Positions 1 to 6,951 of a DNA stretch of 10,574 nucleotides are shown in pieces; within the stretch, counting starts at the first letter, position 1, and every line of letters starts with the position of its first letter. The notes under the pieces are model-generated. The model saw nothing but the letters and a program-made list of their open reading frames with translations. It ran no database searches and was not told the origin of the DNA. Made by a program: the position numbers and the translations under genes. The DNA is from Stephanodiscus triporus (taxonomy: Eukaryota > Bacillariophyta > Thalassiosirophyceae > Thalassiosirales > Thalassiosiraceae), in NCBI GenBank assembly GCA_036939755.1, contig JALLAZ010001038.1, forward strand, positions 1-10,574, given 5' to 3'.

Positions 1-299
1 ATCGGATCGTCTTCTTCATCATCATCTTCGTCGTCATCACTGGAAGTATAGATGTTGACTACATCTGAGTCGTGTTCTTCTGACTCATCCCCCGAGTCAA
101 CGTCGTCGCCAATAAAAGTGACTTTTACATGTATAAAATAAACTACAAAAGTAAGGTGACGTACAATAAGAACCTTGCATACATTCGGTGACGTGCAACA
201 AAATACAATACTAACAGGTGACGTACTACAATATATATCACCACAAATGTGATAAGTATAAAAATGCAAAATACATAGTGGCACAGCAAATATTACCAT
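1..299 (-). CDS. Partial acidic protein, runs off the left edge
   Basis: I do not recognise this gene. Read on the minus strand, the first 112 bases of the window encode a strongly acidic serine/aspartate/glutamate stretch (for example SSDDDEDDDEEDD) with no stop before the edge, so the C-terminal part lies outside the window. The same frame stays open upstream to an ATG at 299-297 and beyond it to a TGA at 413-411, about 136 codons in all. The upstream part (Cys, Phe, Val and Thr rich) does not look like ordinary protein, so the true start or a splice acceptor may lie anywhere between about 300 and 113; a pyrimidine-rich TTTTGTAG acceptor-like site ends at 143. Acidic tracts of this kind are common in nuclear and nucleolar proteins, but no function can be assigned. 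Coding is likely for the acidic part and doubtful for the rest. Confidence 0.35.
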   Translation of the reverse strand, partial: MVIFAVPLCILHFYTYHICGDIYCSTSPVSIVFCCTSPNVCKVLIVRHLTFVVYFIHVKVTFIGDDVDSGDESEEHDSDVVNIYTSSDDDEDDDEEDDP

Positions 300-397
300 A
301 AATTCACTAACTAAACGGGCGAACACAAAAAAAGGACAGATGGTATGGGGTGACACACGTGACGACACCTCAAAAGTGACTAAGTCAAAAGTGACGT
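114..397. promoter_or_regulatory. Cluster of TGACGT (CRE/bZIP-type) elements
   Basis: The hexamer TGACGT occurs at 157-162, 189-194, 219-224 and 392-397. The first three sit in near-repeats beginning GGTGACGT and are spaced 32 and 30 bases apart. The spacer also holds AAAAGTGAC at 114-122, 372-380 and 387-395, the first inside the odd palindrome AAAAGTGACTTTT, and a CACGTG box at 356-361. TGACGT is the core of bZIP/CREB sites and is the CO2/cAMP-responsive element described for diatom carbonic anhydrase promoters. The cluster lies upstream of the ubiquitin-ligase gene on the plus strand and overlaps the weak upstream part of the minus-strand frame. That it regulates either gene is inference. 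Confidence 0.4.
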
Positions 398-469
398 GTT
401 TCGGCAGTCGTCATTAATTTTATTAGGGTTGTTCGGTTCTTTGTTGATCTTGTTCTTCCTCCTTCCGTC

Positions 470-655
470 ATGTCGTGCACCAGCACCAGAATTTTTCCAT
501 TCGGGCGCACTTCTTTAGCGTTGCAAGTGGCGTGGCCATGTCTACGGGTGCCTCGGAGGCGGAGCCGTCGGAAGCCGACGCGGACCTGTCCACTCGTCCG
601 AACCACGAGAATGACGCCATCCCCATTTGCCCGCTATGCTGCGATGAGGGTTTGA
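470..655 (+). promoter_or_regulatory. Upstream open reading frame overlapping the RING gene start
   Basis: An ATG at 470-472 precedes the chosen start at 538 and opens a 61-codon frame in a different register that runs past the main start. Both ATGs have G at -3 and T at +4, so neither is clearly favoured. If transcription starts upstream of 470, this uORF would be expected to reduce translation of the main protein. Its peptide has no recognisable features. Transcription starting between 472 and 538 would remove the issue. Confidence 0.3.
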
Positions 656-2172
656 CCTCGACGGTGGCCGTGGTTCTGTCCGCCTGCCAGCACCGAAGCT
701 GCGGGGCGTGCCTCGTCAGGTGGATGGAGAGGGAGGAATCGTCCGGCCGCGACATGGGACCGAGCTGTCCCTTCTGTCGTGTGGCCATTCGTGAGGGAGA
801 CGTCATTAGGATACTGGGCAGGCCCTTCCGTCCATGTACCGGGGCCGCGGTTCGCGAGGCGACTGACGACGATGAAATCGACGAACTCACGCTTTATTGG
901 ATTCACCAGAACACGGTCCCTTGTGCGAATTGCGGGTTTCGGATAGAAAAAGAGTACGGGTGCGATTTGATGGAATGCCTATGCGGGTATCGATTCTGCT
1001 ACAAATGCGGTGCAGCCGGTGGTGTGTGCAATTGTAATCCTGGCCACATGTTTCTGCGCGATCAACAAAGACAGTATTCTCGTCTGATGCAAACAATGGG
1101 TCGGTTACGTCAGCTTTTTTTGGCAAGGTATGAAAGAATATTGAAGCAACTAGAAACGGGCAAGGAAAGCCAACGTCATTTGAATTGGGTTTCCCGCAAT
1201 CTAGAACAGATGGAGAAAGAACTGGGATGTGGGTTTGATGTGTGGTGGGTTGAAATCACCCAGAGACCGATGGAGGCACAGGATCGGTGGAAGGGCTGGA
1301 TAGATGATTTACTCCGGTATGAGCGTTATTTGGAACGGTGCAAGGATTTGGAAGAGAATTGTGCCAAGGAAATGGCACACTGGCAATATTCAGAAGAGAA
1401 CCCTTCAGTGTGCACTTTCAATGGAAGGTGGTTGTTCTCTTCCAAAATAAACTCTCGATGTATTGCCATGCTGACGCAGCAGCTCGAACACGAGAGAGTG
1501 TGTGGTGAACGAGCCGCAAATCAATTGTACTTTGATGATTGGGAATTTACGTCTGGTTTCTGTAGCCCCCGATTCCATGAGGTTTTGTTTTACCGGTACA
1601 GCAAGCTGACGCCCTCGTTTAGTACCATGGCTTCAACAACTAATGAAAAACGATGCGAATACGACCCAGTGCTTCCAATGCCGTCCCTGCCGAATACCAT
1701 GATCGTCGACGATATAGAGAAGGGGGGTATATTCGCGCCAGGAGTGGCAAAGTCATATGGATGCGGCCGCGATGGGGATGGAGACGATGGTGGCGATGAC
1801 GATAGCTGGGGCAACTGGACAAGTGGCGACGATGTGAGGGTCTATCGATTGGATGATTCCGGCTCAAGCTGGACGCAGCTAGGGAAGGACATCGATGGAG
1901 ATGCCTCCGATGACGAATTGGGAACATCGGTGGCCCTATATGCAGATGCCAAGACTCTTGTGGTTGGAGCCCATGGTTATTGGGAGGATAATAATAAAAT
2001 GGGATATGTGAACGTCTATAGCGCCGATGGAGATGGCGGGGACAGGGTGCAGCTCGGCGAGACTATCCACGGATATGCAGTTGGTGATCTTTTTGGGACC
2101 TCTGTAGATATTTCTCCCGATGGCAACACTCTTGCCTTTGGCTCTCCGGATTTGGGGGGGGATAGTGATTGA
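538..2172 (+). CDS. RING/Rcat (RBR-like) E3 ubiquitin ligase with C-terminal FG-GAP repeats
   Basis: Predicted 544-residue ubiquitin ligase. The frame is open from a GTG at 475, but ATG 538 is the first in-frame ATG and has G at -3. Residues 31-80 form a C3HC4 RING (C31, C34, C50, H52, C55, C58, C77, C80). Residues 129-170 match the Rcat/RING2 finger of RBR ligases: C129, C132, IEKEYGC with C142 in the place of the catalytic thioester cysteine, CLCG (C147, C149), FCYKC (C154, C157), then CNC and H170. The roughly 48 residues between the fingers contain only one cysteine, so a normal IBR is absent. Residues about 171-370 are helical and charged. From about 431, FG-GAP-type repeats follow (VRVYRLDDSGSSWTQLG, then YVNVYSADGDG and SPDGNTLAFGSP), normally blades of a beta-propeller. 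The TGA at 2170 interrupts this array. RBR ligases pass ubiquitin from E2 through the Rcat cysteine to substrate; applying that here is inference. Confidence 0.75.
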   Translation: MSTGASEAEPSEADADLSTRPNHENDAIPICPLCCDEGLTSTVAVVLSACQHRSCGACLVRWMEREESSGRDMGPSCPFCRVAIREGDVIRILGRPFRPCTGAAVREATDDDEIDELTLYWIHQNTVPCANCGFRIEKEYGCDLMECLCGYRFCYKCGAAGGVCNCNPGHMFLRDQQRQYSRLMQTMGRLRQLFLARYERILKQLETGKESQRHLNWVSRNLEQMEKELGCGFDVWWVEITQRPMEAQDRWKGWIDDLLRYERYLERCKDLEENCAKEMAHWQYSEENPSVCTFNGRWLFSSKINSRCIAMLTQQLEHERVCGERAANQLYFDDWEFTSGFCSPRFHEVLFYRYSKLTPSFSTMASTTNEKRCEYDPVLPMPSLPNTMIVDDIEKGGIFAPGVAKSYGCGRDGDGDDGGDDDSWGNWTSGDDVRVYRLDDSGSSWTQLGKDIDGDASDDELGTSVALYADAKTLVVGAHGYWEDNNKMGYVNVYSADGDGGDRVQLGETIHGYAVGDLFGTSVDISPDGNTLAFGSPDLGGDSD

Positions 2173-2484
2173 CCAGGATACGTGAGAGTTTTCTCCCTGG
2201 CGAGCAGTGATGATCTTGACACTTGCAGTTGGAAGCAGATTGGTGACGATATCATTGGTGAAGGGAATGGTGATGAGTTTGGGATATATGTTTCCCTCTC
2301 TGATGATGGCAACACATGGTATTGACGACGATGGTTGGAAGAGTTTAAGGAGAGAAATGGCAAGGAGGTCAAGCAAGACATCATCCCAGTCAAAGTCAAT
2401 GTCAGATGTCCCCACAAACGGCGAACGTTGGAAGAGAAAAAGGCGCTATTGAAGACAGATGAGCAGGTTCCAGCATTTGAATGA
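2173..2484 (+). pseudogene. Continuation of the FG-GAP array beyond an in-frame TGA
   Basis: Directly after the TGA at 2170-2172, and in the same frame, translation continues as PGYVRVFSL, then SWKQIGDDIIGEGNGDEFG and SLSDDGNT, which is a further FG-GAP repeat matching the two upstream ones in order and spacing. The expected codon at the stop is glycine, so a single G-to-T change (GGA to TGA) would explain it. A second in-frame TGA at 2323-2325 cuts the repeat where LAFG-like residues should follow, which suggests a small deletion. The frame then runs on as a 52-residue charged stretch (WLEEFKERNGKEVKQD onward) to a third TGA at 2482. No GT-AG intron of plausible size removes the first stop without removing repeat sequence. 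This is either a lost C-terminal portion of the gene at 538 or readthrough. Confidence 0.55.
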
Positions 2485-2565
2485 GATGATGATGAGTCAT
2501 CGGAGAAACCACAACTCCGTGTACAATCCACCACGGGAAAGATGTGGTAATCATTGCAGTAAATA

Positions 2566-4466
2566 TTAAAGATACAAACTGAAATCGACCCTATCAGAGC
2601 GCATCCACCATGATTCTGCATTCGTGTCTGCACTTTTATCAAACGTGTCCTTCTTCGTTGTCCCCCCATCACCACCGTCGTCGTCGTCGTCCTCCTCGTC
2701 GTCGTCATCGTCCAAGAGGTCCGCCATGAGGTCATCCACGTCTGCCTTAACGTCTTCCTCTTCTTTTTTCCAGTTATTCGTACTGTTTCTGACCCGCCGG
2801 ATATCCACCGAGCTCTCCCCGACAAAGTAACCGCAGGACGTCCAATCCAACATCTGGCGGCTCGTGTACGGACCGTGTATGACCCCATCTTCGTTACCCC
2901 TGTATTCCCACATGACTCCTTCGGTTCGCTCCCGCTCGGGAGGGGACGGCCCATTCACATCCGCCAACTCCTTGTCCGCCCCGTCGTCGACGGAGGCGGG
3001 GTCGTCGAAGTACCCCCTCCCCCCCCTCTTCGCTCGTGAATCCTGATCAATTCCGGAATCCGACGTCGAAAAAGATGCGTCGAGCTTGAATCGATGGATC
3101 CAATCCTTCCGCGTCAGCTCGTACGCCTCCGTCTCCCCCCCGAAAAGGAGCGCGTCCGCCAGCTCGGTCAGTTCCTCCACCGTCCCCCGCGCGCGCTCGA
3201 TCTCCGCCTTCGACCTCGTCGTTGCCGCGACGACCGCGTCGCCATCGTCATCGGGCTCGTATTTCCCCCCCCTCCCGCCGTCGCCGTCGACGTCGACCTC
3301 GCGACGTTCGGAAGACGACGGCGCGCCGCCGCGCTTCCTCTTGCCGACGATCCTTGACGACCGATTCCTCCTCCCCCCCGCCTTACCCTCCTTGGCGCGC
3401 ATCTCGCGTATTCGCGCCGCGTGTCTCGCCAGAGCCATCATGACCGTCTCGTCGTCGTTCGTCAGGAGCGTCGTCAGCCTCCGCCCGAGGTCCTCGGGCG
3501 CGTCGTCGTCGTTCACGTATTTCGTCTTCTCCTTCCTCCTCCCCGCCTCGTCATCGGTCGTCGTCGCACGAGGAGGCCTCGGCCTCCACACCGGGGTGGA
3601 GTCCAGTCCTCCCCCGCCCCCACCGCCACCGCCATCGTCGTCGTCCACGTCGTCGTCCGCGGTACCGTCAAGCCACGCGTCCTCTTCCCCGTCGATAGGC
3701 CTGCTATTGCGTCGGAAGACGTACGTGTCGCCGTCGAAGTATCCCAGTCCTCCGTCCCTCTCGGCGTCCATGTTGAACGGCTCCACGGGACACGGCGCGT
3801 TATCGGACGCGTTCGACTCGCGCGCGTTCGGATCCGCGTATCGGTCGGTTATCAGCGACAGGCCTCCGTCGTCGTCGACGTCTACGTCGATGTTGTCGCG
3901 ATCGCCCGGACGAGGACGTCGTCGTCGACGACGCGCGTCGTCGTCGTTATCGTCGTACCCGTCGCCGCCGCCGTCCTCCTCCCCTCGTCGGGCTCGTCCG
4001 CGTCGTCGCCTGGCCTCCGCGATCTCCGCCGGCGATCGGAAGGCGGCGACGTCGCGACGATCGTCGTAGTCGACGACGGGGAGGGGGGAGAACGCGTCGC
4101 CGGACGCGAGCACGGCGTCCACGGCGTCGTCGTCGCTGTCGTACCCCCCCCCCCCCCCCCCTCGCCGCCCCCGCCCCCGTCGTCTTCGTCGTCGTTGCGT
4201 TCGTCGCCGCCCCTCTCCCCCCGTCGTCCGACGCCGACGTCGCCGATCGACGACGGAGGACGCCATGGAGCGAATTCGACGACGACGCCGACGCCGCCGC
4301 CGCCCTCCCCGTTCATCGTCGAGAACGTGACGCCCCTGCCGATCGCCCCGCCGCCGCCGTCGCGACGACTGCCTCCTCCGTTTTCCCCTTCCTCGTCGGC
4401 GTCGCGATGTCGCCGTCGGGAGCGTAGGATGCCACCACCACCACCGTTGGGCGGTCCGCTGCTCAT
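2566..4466 (-). CDS. CD2BP2: CD2BP2/Lin1-like GYF-domain protein (U5 snRNP 52K), frameshift in a G run
   Basis: The main frame (ATG at 4266-4264, 566 residues) ends in a GYF domain at about 450-566: WEY at 453-455, GPY at 465-467, M472, W475, GYF at 479-481, an acidic insert at 500-550, and the closing RSDRVDFSLYL typical of CD2BP2. A second family block at 161-199 (EPFNMDAE, GYFDGDTYVF, DAWLDG) and the helical ELTELADALL segment at 365-375 agree. GYF domains bind proline-rich PPGW-type ligands; CD2BP2/Lin1 joins the U5 snRNP through PRPF6 and DIM1-type partners during spliceosome assembly. A better start is ATG 4466-4464 (A at -3): it encodes a Gly-rich leader with VTF at residues 46-48, like the VTF near the CD2BP2 N-terminus, then an acidic run that leads into YDSDDD if the 18-base run at 4144-4161 is off by one or two bases. 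The full protein would be about 630 residues, against 341 in human. It is convergent with the ligase gene. Confidence 0.85.
4144..4161. repeat. 18-base C homopolymer inside the CD2BP2-like gene
   Basis: An uninterrupted run of 18 C (18 G in the coding sense, encoding polyglycine) sits where the reading frame changes between the probable N-terminal segment and the rest of the CD2BP2-like protein. Runs of this length are often miscounted in sequencing and slip during replication. A length of 19 or 16 would join the two frames. Confidence 0.9.
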
Positions 4467-4680
4467 TGTTCGCGTTTTAATACTAGAGAATACTGTAGAA
4501 TATGAGAATATGTTGACACGAAGTTGTTGGATATCTGTGTAATAGGAGTATTACCCCTTGCAAGCGAGTGCCCGAAGTCTTTTAAAAAAAAAAATTTCCC
4601 ACAACCCACAAAAGCGAGTCCCCCAATTCGACTGCGACACCTGCTCCCCCCACCCGCCGCGTCATATCTCCGCCAGGGAG
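4467..4680. other. 5' flank of the CD2BP2-like gene
   Basis: AT-rich sequence directly upstream of the minus-strand start at 4466, followed by an A-rich tract near 4585-4595 and C-rich sequence. I see no gene here. It should contain the promoter of the CD2BP2-like gene, but I could not pick out a convincing core element. Confidence 0.4.
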
Positions 4681-4904
4681 CGGGATTAAAGGACCATCGA
4701 CATATCGTCCGATAGGATCCTTATCAGGCTATCCGGCAATACCCTATTCGCCGCGACGCGACGTGCGTAGCCGGCGCTAGGTCGCCGAAACCGCTTAAAA
4801 AATCGAGTCGGTTTGCACCCCCGAAGGAAGCAGCCGCTCCCGACGCCCCTTTTGGCACTCCCCGTGAGTTTCGAACGTTCCCCATCAACAAATAATGGAG
4901 GGGG

Positions 4905-5330
4905 GGATGTTTCTGAGCTGAATCATTGAAATTTTGCTGGACAATGCGAGGCTTGGGGGTTGAGGCCTGTTCTGATGATAATCAACTTCGACGTGATGTG
5001 CTACCATGACGGCTATCATAGCGATTCCAGCAAGATGTTCGTGATGGGGGAGAGGACGCGGTGACGACGACGCGCGTCGACTTATCCAGGCGACATACGA
5101 CTGCTGGATCAAGTCAATGGATTTCGTCAGGCTGGGAACGACTACAAGGACATCAGCGCCATCATAGAGGATCCGTGATGGAACGCGGATTCGCAACCGT
5201 CAAGAGCTTCTGCGGCCACGGCGTGGGGAGCGTCTTCCACACGATTCCCAGCATACTATGATATGCGAGGGGGGCGGCGGATATCTCATGTGGCTAGACG
5301 ATTGGACAGGTCGGCGCAGTTCGAGCACGG
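4905..5330 (+). pseudogene. Decayed methionine aminopeptidase type 1
   Basis: Ordered pieces of eukaryotic MetAP1 appear in changing frames. At 4915-4941, ELNH-stop-NF matches the family PLNYYNFP with a TGA at 4927. At 4981-5052, INFDVMCYHDGYHSDSSKMF carries two metal-ligand aspartates (GAC 4990, GAT 5023). At 5063-5137, DDDARRLIQATYDCWIKSMD follows in a new frame, then GNDYKDISAIIED after a one-base loss near 5132, then MERGFATVKSFCGHGVGSVF after another loss near 5174, including the catalytic-histidine CGHG. At 5258-5308, MICEGGGGYLMWLDDWT appears in a further frame, and at 5311-5328 SAQFEH holds the last metal-ligand glutamate. The stretch with the GHTFTIEP glutamate is deleted. A weak N-terminal trace (YSPRRDV) lies at 4745-4765. 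MetAP1 removes initiator methionine from nascent proteins; this copy cannot encode it. Confidence 0.8.
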
Positions 5331-5914
5331 GCAAGATCGAGACGAGTCCGGTGCAATTCTGGCAGAGAGACAGCGTAGTGCATTCTGGATTCTGGTTGGG
5401 GACGTCAAAAGCCGCGAGGGAAAAGATGGCTGTGTTGGAGTCTTCAAGTTGCGGTGATGAACCCTAATCCCTGACTAAAATAATGTTCTTTTTATCTACT
5501 ACGCAAATGGACGAGAATTCACTTTCCCATGACGATCAAGCATTCCTTACACTGCTGAAGATACTTACTTGGTCCGTACGTAGCTTCCTAAACTAGATAT
5601 ATATATTAATATATGTACGTACTCTACATTACACATTACCCTTATTCCGTCCCCGCCCGCGCCGCCCTCTTCCCCTCGATTTAGGGGGGCCCCTCTTTTT
5701 AAACACTCTAATATGAAAGCGGTACGATAGATATCTACTCTACCTAACCTCTTACGAAGGTACTCTCTTAGAGACTTCGTTTTTTGTTTTTTGTGTGTGT
5801 GAGTGTTGTGGTCCGTCCCTGCCTGTTGTAAAAAAGTGGCAGACAGATAAGTATCATTGCTGGCCGGCGGAAGTCCATTTCATATTATCTCGCCTTTCTT
5901 CTTGCTTTCGCATC
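5331..5914. other. Intergenic region with AT palindrome and promoter of the 5915 gene
   Basis: Beyond SAQFEH the pseudogene signal fades by about 5460. The rest holds a perfect AT palindrome (ATATATTAATATAT at 5601-5614) followed by GTACGTAC, a C-rich patch at 5645-5695, and T- and GT-rich sequence at 5780-5800 just upstream of the next gene. An open frame from a GTG at 5795 joins the downstream gene, but it has no ATG before 5915 and reads as untranslated leader. Confidence 0.4.
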
Positions 5915-6799
5915 ATGAGCGACGACGAATCTTCGTCCTCCGAGGATCTTCCCCTCTCTGCACTTGGAAAGAAGTTGAAAAAGGACGACAGCGACGAAGC
6001 GGAATTTGAGGATGTGGACGACGATGAGGACGACGACATGGGAAAAGAACCCAATGACGACTCCGATGATTTCATAGTCGAAGACGACGACGACGACGAC
6101 GACGACGATGAAGATGGAGACTACAACAGCGATTCCAGCGACGATGTCCCCCTCAGCTCCCTGAAATCCCCCCAAAAGAAGGCCACCAAAGTCAAACCTG
6201 CCGCCAAAAAGTCGACGTCGGCTAAGAAGGACGCGCCGAAAAAGAAGGCGACAAAGAAGACAGAGACGAAAACCCCCGTCAAGAAAAAAAAGTCCATGTC
6301 GGCTAAAAAAGCCTCGAAAGTAGCATCGTCTACCTCTGCTTCCGCCAACTATCTCTGCGCGTCCAGCGAACTGTATTCTCAATGCGATAAGGGCAAGCTC
6401 ATTCAATCCCTATTGGTGCGTTGGTGGTATGCGTACCAGTGGCCAGACCCGAAGACCCTCCCGGCATCCACCCCAAAGGGGTACGATGCACTCGACGGAT
6501 TCCCGGGAGTTTACATATGCACGCAGGGGAGCAACGTGGGCAAATTCTTGGACAAACGCGATCGCGATCAGGCTCCATCATTCAAAAATTTTGCGAAGAA
6601 GAACTCGGAGGAGTTGAAGGATATGCTGTTGCGAGCCATCGAAAGACAATTAAAGGACTTGATCAAGTATGAGGGGGAGGGGACTGACGCTGAGAAGAAC
6701 TTGAAAGTTTTGGAGAAGTGGACAATGAAGCTGAATTGTTCCAAGGCGGATAAGGAGGCTGAGAAAGTATTAAAGGCCAAGAGGCTTACACTACCATGA
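5915..6799 (+). CDS. Acidic, H1-tail-like nuclear protein with an unrecognised C-terminal domain
   Basis: I do not recognise the family. ATG 5915 (A at -3) gives 294 residues. Residues 1-80 are acidic and serine-rich, including a nine-aspartate run at 57-65, and hold two copies of a short motif: DLPLSAL at 11-17 and DVPLSSL at 77-83. Residues 84-138 are a lysine/alanine/threonine/proline linker (KKATKVKPAAKKS, PKKKATKK, PVKKKKS) resembling a histone H1 tail and able to act as a nuclear localisation signal and DNA-binding tail. Residues about 146-252 look globular: YSQCDKGKLIQSLLVRWWYAY, then GFPGVYICTQGSNVGKFLDKR, then a helix (SEELKDMLLRAIERQLKDLI). Residues 260-294 are a charged helix. Composition suggests a chromatin or nucleolar role, which is inference. 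The frame is intact from 5915 to the TGA, unlike the broken genes on either side. Confidence 0.75.
   Translation: MSDDESSSSEDLPLSALGKKLKKDDSDEAEFEDVDDDEDDDMGKEPNDDSDDFIVEDDDDDDDDDEDGDYNSDSSDDVPLSSLKSPQKKATKVKPAAKKSTSAKKDAPKKKATKKTETKTPVKKKKSMSAKKASKVASSTSASANYLCASSELYSQCDKGKLIQSLLVRWWYAYQWPDPKTLPASTPKGYDALDGFPGVYICTQGSNVGKFLDKRDRDQAPSFKNFAKKNSEELKDMLLRAIERQLKDLIKYEGEGTDAEKNLKVLEKWTMKLNCSKADKEAEKVLKAKRLTLP
6083..6106 (+). repeat. (GAC)8 microsatellite encoding polyaspartate
   Basis: Eight perfect GAC units within the acidic head of the 5915 protein, encoding most of its nine-aspartate run. Length variation here would keep the frame. Confidence 0.9.
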
Positions 6800-6945
6800 G
6801 ACATTATTAGCCCATGTTGAGTATTTTTTTGGATTTGGGCTAGGTTGGATTAGTATGGTCCAGCTTGCTAAATAGCTCTGGTTAGATTTTACTGATTGAG
6901 GGGCACTGACTTTGATGATGAAATGCACTATTTATGAACATCAAT

Positions 6946-6951
6946 AATAAA
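6946..6951 (+). promoter_or_regulatory. Candidate polyadenylation signal (AATAAA)
   Basis: AATAAA lies about 147 bases after the stop of the 5915 gene, a plausible distance for 3' end formation. The motif is common in AT-rich DNA, so this is only a candidate. Confidence 0.25.

Noticed and set aside
475..537. GTG start of the ligase gene
   Set aside because: Same reason; ATG 538 with G at -3 is the first in-frame ATG.
2170..2325. In-frame TGA codons read as selenocysteine
   Set aside because: The position matches a glycine in FG-GAP repeats, not a redox site, and I see no SECIS-like element; TAG and TAA stops elsewhere also argue against an altered code.
2016..2954. 312-codon minus-strand open frame
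   Set aside because: Lies across the FG-GAP repeats (sense plus) and the GYF gene (sense minus, another frame), both of which show family motifs; this frame shows none.
3086..4069. 327-codon plus-strand Ser/Pro/Arg-rich open frame
   Set aside because: It is antisense to the CD2BP2-like coding sequence and arises from its GAC/GGN-rich codons; no domain is present.
3421..4542. 373-codon plus-strand open frame
   Set aside because: Antisense shadow of the same gene, crossing its homopolymer and its start; low-complexity Pro/Ser/Val only.
4885..5196. 103-codon minus-strand frame
   Set aside because: Antisense to the methionine aminopeptidase relic, whose motifs are on the plus strand.
5680..5705. 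GC-rich hairpin followed by T residues, like a bacterial terminator
   Set aside because: The stem is about 5 bp and the setting is eukaryotic; no gene ends there.
5795..5914. N-terminal extension of the 5915 gene from a GTG
   Set aside because: Nuclear eukaryotic genes start at ATG; the extension has no ATG and passes through GT- and T-rich leader sequence.
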